Below, in pieces: positions 7,228 to 11,327 of a stretch of 11,327 bases of DNA. Both the position numbers and the translations under genes were made by a program. The notes beneath the pieces were generated by a model. That model had not been told where the DNA came from. It searched no databases and saw only the letters and a list, made by a program, of their open reading frames with translations. How positions within the stretch are numbered: position 1 is the stretch's first letter; every line of letters begins with the position of its first letter. The stretch comes from JAUWPO01 sp965603285. Its GTDB lineage: Bacteria; Chloroflexota; Anaerolineae; Anaerolineales; UBA4823. The stretch covers positions 1-11,327 of the forward strand of contig CBFDCK010000108.1 of NCBI GenBank assembly GCA_965603285.1, written 5' to 3'.

Positions 7228-7261
7228 ATCGCAATTACCTTTGTAAATCCATATTTGCGAT
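7228..7261 (-). repeat. Short inverted repeat between oppD and oppF
   Basis: ATCGCAA (7228-7234) and TTGCGAT (7255-7261) form a 7-bp stem with a 20-base loop in the 78-base oppD-oppF gap. It has no T-tract on the transcribed strand. It may be an intercistronic stabilising hairpin or chance. Confidence 0.25.
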
Positions 7262-7268
7262 CGAGTGA

Positions 7269-8249
7269 TTATGCCGTCTCTTCCATGTATAGATAACAAG
7301 ATGCGCTATGCTCTTTCTCTCCGACAATGATTAAGCTCGGAGGTTGGTCGAGACATATATCCATTACTTTCGGGCATCTAGGATGAAAGGAGCAACCCGA
7401 GACTGAATGCAGTCCATCAGGAACGCTGCCCTTAATGACTTCCAAAGACTGCTTGTGTCTAACTGTATCGGGCAGCGCAGCCAGCAAACCCTGAGTATAG
7501 GGGTGTTTGGTTTGATAAAGTACATCGTCCACTGTCCCAGATTCCACAATATGCCCATCATAGGTCACTGCCACTCTGTCGCAGGTTTCAGCTACCACGC
7601 CCAGATCATGAGTAATGAGCAAGATGGTCAACCCTTCCCTCTCCCGTAAATTGGAGAGTAATGAAAGAATCTGAGCCTGGATCGTCACATCGAGAGCAGT
7701 GCTAGGCTCATCGGCAATCAGCAGTTCTGCTCCAGAGGCAAGACCCATGGCAATCATGACACGCTGCTGCATTCCCCCGCTCAATTCATGGGGATAAGAG
7801 TGCAGAATACTCTCTGGATGGGGCAGGCCGACTTCGGCAAACATGTCCAAAGCGAGCTGTTTCGCCTCTTTCTTGCTGATATGCTGGTGTTGTGTGATCT
7901 GAAGCGAAATCTGGTATCCAACGGTGAACACGGGATTGAGTGAAGCCGTAGGATCCTGGAAAATCATGGCAATGCGACCGCCTCGGATATCTCTCATTTC
8001 AGATTCGCTTTTCGTGATCAGGTCTTCCCCTTGAAAGAATATCCTGCCCTTCATGATACGTCCCGGAGAAGGAATGGCACGCATAATTGCTAATCCCGTG
8101 ACTGTTTTGCCGCAGCCCGATTCCCCAACTAACCCGAACATCTCCCCCGAGCGGATTTCGAAACTGACTCCATTAACCGCACGAACTGTACCAGCATAGG
8201 TATTAAAATGGACGTGCAAGTCTTCAATCGCTAACAATGGGGCGTTCAC
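7269..8249 (-). CDS. oppD: Oligopeptide/dipeptide-type ABC importer ATPase (OppD/DppD-like)
   Basis: Second ATPase of the importer, 326 residues. Visible are Walker A GESGCGKT (42-49), Q-loop IFQDPTASLNP (96-106), signature LSGGMQQR (156-163), Walker B LLIADEPSTALD (176-187), switch His H214 in ITHDL, and the C-terminal extension with C286, C292, C299 and C318, matching the cysteine-rich segment of OppD/DppD. The start is a GTG (8247-8249); an AGGGA lies about 13 bases upstream, a long spacing, so the TTG four codons later is an alternative start, but the GTG version keeps the usual LLAIEDLHVHF beginning. It lies 63 bases after oppC. It pairs with oppF as the heterodimer of ATPases usual in OppABCDF systems. 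Confidence 0.9.
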   Translation of the reverse strand: MNAPLLAIEDLHVHFNTYAGTVRAVNGVSFEIRSGEMFGLVGESGCGKTVTGLAIMRAIPSPGRIMKGRIFFQGEDLITKSESEMRDIRGGRIAMIFQDPTASLNPVFTVGYQISLQITQHQHISKKEAKQLALDMFAEVGLPHPESILHSYPHELSGGMQQRVMIAMGLASGAELLIADEPSTALDVTIQAQILSLLSNLREREGLTILLITHDLGVVAETCDRVAVTYDGHIVESGTVDDVLYQTKHPYTQGLLAALPDTVRHKQSLEVIKGSVPDGLHSVSGCSFHPRCPKVMDICLDQPPSLIIVGEKEHSASCYLYMEETA

Positions 8250-8312
8250 TGGTTTAATATTATCCCTAACACTTTATTGTTTCCGGGTGTCCACTTTAAT
8301 GCCGTTCGAAAA

Positions 8313-9239
8313 CTAACGTCCCACATCAACCACTCGACGGGTATGGGGATCGGCCGCATCGCGTACAGCGTCACCTAGCAGGTTGAAAGCAAGCGTGACC
8401 AGGAAAATTGCCAGTCCCGCCGATCCAGCATACCAGGGTCTTTCAATGAAGTAGACACGACCTATGCTGACCATCTGGCCCCAATCAGCCAATGGTGGCT
8501 GAACTCCCAGTCCGATAAAGCTAACCGCAGCGCCAACTAGAATAGCCCCTCCCAAGTCCATGGTGGCTTGCACCATTACTGGTGTCATCACATTCGGTAA
8601 TACATGACTGGTGATTATTTTCCAACTAGGCACACCAATACTGCGCGCCGCTTCGATAAAGTATCGCTCGCGTAAAGATAGAGTTTGCGCCCTCACAAGT
8701 CGCGTATACCAGGGCCACCAGGTAAAGGAGATGGCGATCATCGTGTTAGTGAAACTTGCTCCCAGTGCAGACGCCAGAGCAATTGCCAACAGCAGTGGTG
8801 GAAATGCCAGAAAAATATCTGTAATCCGCATTACTAGATTGTCAATCCAACCGCCGTAATAACCCGAAATCGCACCCAAAGGTACACCAATACACACCGC
8901 GACAATAACTACTAAAAAACCAATCGCAAGTGAACTTCGCCCACCATACAAAATGCGTGTCAGGACGTCACGTCCCAGATAATCAGTACCCAGAAGGTGA
9001 CCCTGGTTTGGAGGGCTGAATTTTTCTAATAGATTGGGGTCGCCTCGTCCTTGTTCTGGATACGGTGTCAGATTTGGAGCAAAGATAGCACCCAATATGA
9101 AGGCAAGTAGGATGATCAGGCTTAGAACTGCGAGCGGGTCTCGACGAAATGCCCACCACATCAGATGGTACTCAGTTACCCGCGTGCCTGTTCCTATTTC
9201 CTCGATTGAAATCTCCAGGTCTGGAGCTACTGTAGTCAT
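8313..9239 (-). CDS. oppC: Oligopeptide/dipeptide-type ABC importer permease (OppC/DppC-like)
   Basis: Integral membrane subunit, 308 residues, with the first span at about 37-54 and five more (roughly 102-124, 142-160, 163-180, 222-246, 272-292). The OppC/DppC hallmark HLLGTDYLGRD is at 81-91, between the first span and the core. The ATPase-coupling EAA loop spans about 193-216 (YFIEAARSIG and following VLPN). The start at 9239 replaces an in-frame ATG at 9302: GGGAG sits 6 bases before 9239, and the extra 21 residues of the longer form are unlike family N-termini. It forms the transmembrane pore with oppB, which ends 129 bases upstream. The N-terminal cytoplasmic tail is rich in Glu and Thr. 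Confidence 0.9.
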   Translation of the reverse strand: MTTVAPDLEISIEEIGTGTRVTEYHLMWWAFRRDPLAVLSLIILLAFILGAIFAPNLTPYPEQGRGDPNLLEKFSPPNQGHLLGTDYLGRDVLTRILYGGRSSLAIGFLVVIVAVCIGVPLGAISGYYGGWIDNLVMRITDIFLAFPPLLLAIALASALGASFTNTMIAISFTWWPWYTRLVRAQTLSLRERYFIEAARSIGVPSWKIITSHVLPNVMTPVMVQATMDLGGAILVGAAVSFIGLGVQPPLADWGQMVSIGRVYFIERPWYAGSAGLAIFLVTLAFNLLGDAVRDAADPHTRRVVDVGR

Positions 9240-9245
9240 CGGAAT

Positions 9246-9250
9246 CTCCC
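9246..9250 (-). promoter_or_regulatory. Ribosome-binding site deciding the oppC start
   Basis: GGGAG on the minus strand, 6 bases before the ATG at 9239, fixes the shorter oppC and argues against the upstream ATG at 9302, which has no comparable site. Confidence 0.7.
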
Positions 9251-9368
9251 TACATGTTCGCAGCTGGTATGGTGACAAGTAAACCGGCTGTCCATAACAC
9301 ACCAGGTTTCATACATTTAATTTCTGGAAAAGTATCATTACTGCAAATGTTAACAATCAGCATATCTG

Positions 9369-10391
9369 CTAACCGATGATCACCCGCGGATCAATAAACG
9401 CTTGTAACACGTCCAATATCAGGTTAATAGCGATGTAGAAAACGGTCATTATCAGGGTAACAGACACGATAACCGGGAAATCGACGCCCAAAACGGCGTT
9501 GGTGACATATGTTCCCAATCCAGGCCACGAGAAAATAATTTCTATCAATATTGCCCCTGTGAGGGAGTAGACGAACGCCAATCCCATAGCATTCAGGGTT
9601 GGAACGATTGCATTTTTTAGGGCCAAAATAAAAAGCACTGTACGTTCTCGTATGCCGCTAATTCGGGCAGCCATAATATACTTCTCATTCAAGACCTCGA
9701 TTATGGTCGAACGAGTCATACGGATTGCTAGGGCAATGGGGTATGTCGCCAAGGCCAGCGCAGGAAGGATGATATGAATGGAGGCATCCTTAAAGGCGGT
9801 CCAATTGCCAGTCACGGCTGAATCGATCAGGTACATATTAGTGATAGGTGTGACTGGATCAAAGAGAGACACTTCCGTCGAAAGACGTGCACCCAAAGGC
9901 AGCAGGCCAAGCTGCCTGAAGAATAATAGCTGCAGCAGCAGACCAAGTAAAAAGGCCGGCATCGAGACACCTGCGATTGATACAAGACGTGTAAGGTGAT
10001 CTAACCAGCTCCCCTTAAATGCACCTGAGAGCACACCCAATGGTATTCCAACAAGCGTCGCAACAAGCATACCGACTAACACGAGCTCCAGGGTGGCTGG
10101 TAGGTAGGTTTTTATATCAGACAGGATGGGTTGGTGAGTCCTAACTGATGTGCCCAAATCACCACTGAGCAAATCCTGCATGTAGCGTTGGTACTGCACA
10201 TACAGAGGTTTATCAAGCCCCAATTCTAGGGTCGCTTTTTCTATCTGTTCCTTCGTAGGGTGAGGGCCAACCCAGGCTGCTGCCGGGTTAGAAGGAACTA
10301 CACGGGCGATGAAAAATGTCAGGATTGATACACTGATCATAACAAAAATCGCCATCACCATACGTTTTAATATGTAGTCCAGGCGCTGCAT
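9369..10391 (-). CDS. oppB: Oligopeptide/dipeptide-type ABC importer permease (OppB/DppB-like)
   Basis: Integral membrane subunit of the importer, 340 residues, the normal length. The N-terminal span (9-30) is followed by the OppB-type periplasmic domain with ELGLDKPLYVQYQRY (56-70) and GDLGTS (77-82), then five more spans (about 99-122, 135-160, 205-225, 262-288, 305-330). The EAA coupling loop is near 237-265 (EKYIMAARISGIRERT). The C-terminus ends in IDPRVIIG, typical of DppB-like proteins. AAGGAG lies 9 bases before the ATG. Upstream is a 301-base untranslated gap before oppA, so this gene may be expressed at a lower level than the binding protein. Which solute passes is unknown. Confidence 0.9.
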   Translation of the reverse strand: MQRLDYILKRMVMAIFVMISVSILTFFIARVVPSNPAAAWVGPHPTKEQIEKATLELGLDKPLYVQYQRYMQDLLSGDLGTSVRTHQPILSDIKTYLPATLELVLVGMLVATLVGIPLGVLSGAFKGSWLDHLTRLVSIAGVSMPAFLLGLLLQLLFFRQLGLLPLGARLSTEVSLFDPVTPITNMYLIDSAVTGNWTAFKDASIHIILPALALATYPIALAIRMTRSTIIEVLNEKYIMAARISGIRERTVLFILALKNAIVPTLNAMGLAFVYSLTGAILIEIIFSWPGLGTYVTNAVLGVDFPVIVSVTLIMTVFYIAINLILDVLQAFIDPRVIIG

Positions 10392-10446
10392 GATTGGTAT
10401 CTCCTTTCAGTTGAAGGGGATATAGGTTAAATTACCGCAGTCTATT

Positions 10447-10464
10447 GACCACAAGTTGTTGGTC
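10447..10464 (-). repeat. Inverted repeat GACCACAA-G-TTGTTGGTC
   Basis: An 18-base near-palindrome: the two arms pair fully apart from one extra T. It lies about 55 bases before the oppB start. It is operator-like in size, but could equally be part of the leader RNA; no regulator gene is nearby. Confidence 0.3.
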
Positions 10465-10475
10465 TCCGACTAACA

Positions 10476-10507
10476 ATCCCGGTGAACGATCCCAGATAGC
10501 CGGGATC
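10476..10507 (-). repeat. Two overlapping, mutually exclusive stems
   Basis: ATCCCGG (10476-10482) is the exact complement of CCGGGAT (10500-10506), and GATCCC (10488-10493) is the exact complement of GGGATC (10502-10507). The two pairings share the same right-hand arm, so only one can form at a time. No T-tract follows on the transcribed strand. Confidence 0.35.
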
Positions 10508-10591
10508 AACCAGGCAAGTTTCCTGCGCGGCAACAAATGAGGGATTGACAGCCTCTTTATTATTGGTCGAAATTTACGATCAATTCAGGAA

Positions 10592-10628
10592 GCTGGTGCC
10601 GATCATATCCAAAGGTATCGGCACCAGC
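10592..10628 (-). promoter_or_regulatory. Perfect 12-bp intercistronic hairpin after oppA
   Basis: GCTGGTGCCGAT (10592-10603) and ATCGGCACCAGC (10617-10628) form an unbroken 12-bp GC-rich stem with a 13-base loop, 64 bases after the oppA stop. No T-run follows on either strand, so it is more likely an mRNA 3'-end stabiliser or partial attenuator than a strong terminator. Such hairpins after binding-protein genes are known to raise their expression over that of the permease genes. Confidence 0.6.
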
Positions 10629-10692
10629 AGTTTGTAATTCAAATTATCCGGATTCGAATGAATCACAGACAATCAATTCTGGGTATCCGGTC

Positions 10693-11327
10693 TTATCGAC
10701 TCAAGTTGTAAACGAAGACCACATGTGGATAAGCCGGATTATCAACAAAGCCATTGATATCAGTTCGGGCAACATGTGTATTTGCCAGATCGTAGAAGAA
10801 GATTGCGGCAGCATCATCAACCAGAATCTCCTGCGCCTCGATGAATAGACTTGAAGCCTTTTCACGGTCACTTCCGGAGAGAGCATCCGCGGTGTCTATC
10901 AACTCGTCAACAGTTTCGTTGCTGTAGTAACCAAGATTGAATAGTGTCTCCTCCTCAGTCCGGAACATGTTGTAAAGCCAGCTAACCGGGGAAACGTAGT
11001 CCGGCCACCAATACATCACGAATACATCCTGGGCATTTTGTGAATCTGACATACCAAGATCCCACTGAGATTCCCAAGACATCCCTTGAATTTCCAGGTT
11101 GATGCCGAGTTTGGCAAGTTCTGCTTTCCAAATTTCACCAGCAGTTTGTTCTGATAGGTCACCGGTGTTAAAAGTATATAGCAAATCAAAACCACCTTCA
11201 GGATATCCCGCCTCGGCTAACAATTCGCCTGCCTTATCAAGATCATAGCTGTATTGCTGCAGATCATCGCTGTGCCCCCACATGCCGGCCGGGATAGGTC
11301 CGTAGGCTTGTGTTGCAAGACCACTCA
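10693..11327 (-). CDS. oppA: Peptide/solute-binding protein of the Opp/Dpp type, C-terminal part (5' end outside window)
   Basis: Extracytoplasmic substrate-binding protein of family SBP_bac_5, which captures the solute and delivers it to OppBC. Only the last 210 residues are present; full proteins are about 520-600. The frame stays open to the right edge. Visible family features are QAYGPIPAGMWGH near the fragment start, the following DLDKAGELLAEAGYPEGGF helix-turn, the LGINLEIQGMSWESQ strand, and the YWWPDYVSPVSWLYNMF segment, which lines the ligand pocket in homologues. The C-terminus ends in VVFVYNLSR with no extra domain. The signal peptide and lipobox cannot be seen. It is the first visible gene of the minus-strand operon, so the promoter lies beyond the window. 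Ligand identity is open: SBP_bac_5 members bind peptides, nickel, haem, opines or sugars. Confidence 0.87.
   Translation of the reverse strand, partial: SGLATQAYGPIPAGMWGHSDDLQQYSYDLDKAGELLAEAGYPEGGFDLLYTFNTGDLSEQTAGEIWKAELAKLGINLEIQGMSWESQWDLGMSDSQNAQDVFVMYWWPDYVSPVSWLYNMFRTEEETLFNLGYYSNETVDELIDTADALSGSDREKASSLFIEAQEILVDDAAAIFFYDLANTHVARTDINGFVDNPAYPHVVFVYNLSR

Larger units (their letters stand above)
10392..10692 (-). other. 301-bp untranslated spacer between oppA and oppB
   Basis: No convincing gene is visible. Of the reading frames examined, the longest without a stop (about 51 codons, minus strand, 10432-10584) has no ATG or GTG start and no ribosome-binding site. The spacer holds a 12-bp perfect hairpin near oppA, a pair of competing stems in its middle, an 18-base inverted repeat nearer oppB, and the oppB ribosome-binding site at its end. 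A separate promoter for oppB onward is possible but no clear -10/-35 pair stands out. Confidence 0.5.

Noticed and set aside
9240..9302. N-terminal extension of oppC to an ATG at 9302
   Set aside because: No ribosome-binding site and a sequence unlike OppC; GGGAG lies 6 bases before the ATG at 9239.
10432..10584. Open frame of about 51 codons on the minus strand in the oppA-oppB spacer
   Set aside because: No ATG or GTG start, no ribosome-binding site, Arg-rich composition without recognisable features, and overlap with the inverted repeats; more likely chance.
10592..10628. Hairpin after oppA as a classical intrinsic terminator
   Set aside because: No T-tract follows on either strand, and five transporter and enzyme genes continue in the same direction; a stabiliser or partial attenuator fits better.
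1..11327. CRISPR array, tRNA, rRNA, insertion sequence or phage/defence genes
   Set aside because: No regularly spaced repeats, no cloverleaf or rRNA-like stretch, and no transposase, integrase or defence-type motifs were seen in any supported gene.

Overview
The window looks like chromosomal DNA of a free-living bacterium. It holds two convergent gene blocks. The plus-strand block (1-1994) is the end of a System I cytochrome c maturation cluster: ccmA (3' part only), ccmB, ccmC and a 53-codon ccmD-like gene. The compact A-B-C-D order and the short single-span CcmD recall Chloroflexota (Anaerolineae-type) genomes. That placement is an inference from gene style, not proven by the window.

The minus-strand block (2086-11327) reads right to left as one probable nine-gene operon. 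It starts with the C-terminal part of a periplasmic/lipoprotein peptide-binding protein (oppA-like, cut by the window edge), followed by permeases oppB and oppC and ATPases oppD and oppF. Four enzyme genes follow: a DUF917 (S-methyl-thiohydantoin desulfurase-domain) protein, a NicX-like member of the M29 aminopeptidase fold, a second M29-type protein that keeps the metallopeptidase ligands, and an Asp/Glu/hydantoin racemase with both catalytic cysteines. Spacing is 1 to about 130 bp throughout, except for a 301-bp gap between oppA and oppB that carries a perfect 12-bp hairpin and smaller inverted repeats.

The most interesting reading is an undescribed uptake-and-degradation module. An Opp/Dpp-type importer would bring in a peptide-like or hydantoin/N-heterocycle-like compound, and the four downstream enzymes (racemisation, ring or amide-bond attack, possibly a non-haem-iron step) would process it. 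The substrate cannot be read from sequence. The two tandem M29-fold paralogues differ in exactly the metal-ligand positions, which suggests two different chemistries from one fold.

The ccm block is visibly GC-richer than the opp/enzyme block (hand-counted 60-base rows: 63-67% against 38-55%), so the catabolic block may have a different history from the ccm genes. The two blocks meet tail to tail in a 91-bp gap (1995-2085) with a two-part hairpin and a T-run. No tRNA, rRNA, CRISPR array, insertion sequence or phage gene is visible. The promoter of the opp operon must lie beyond the right edge.
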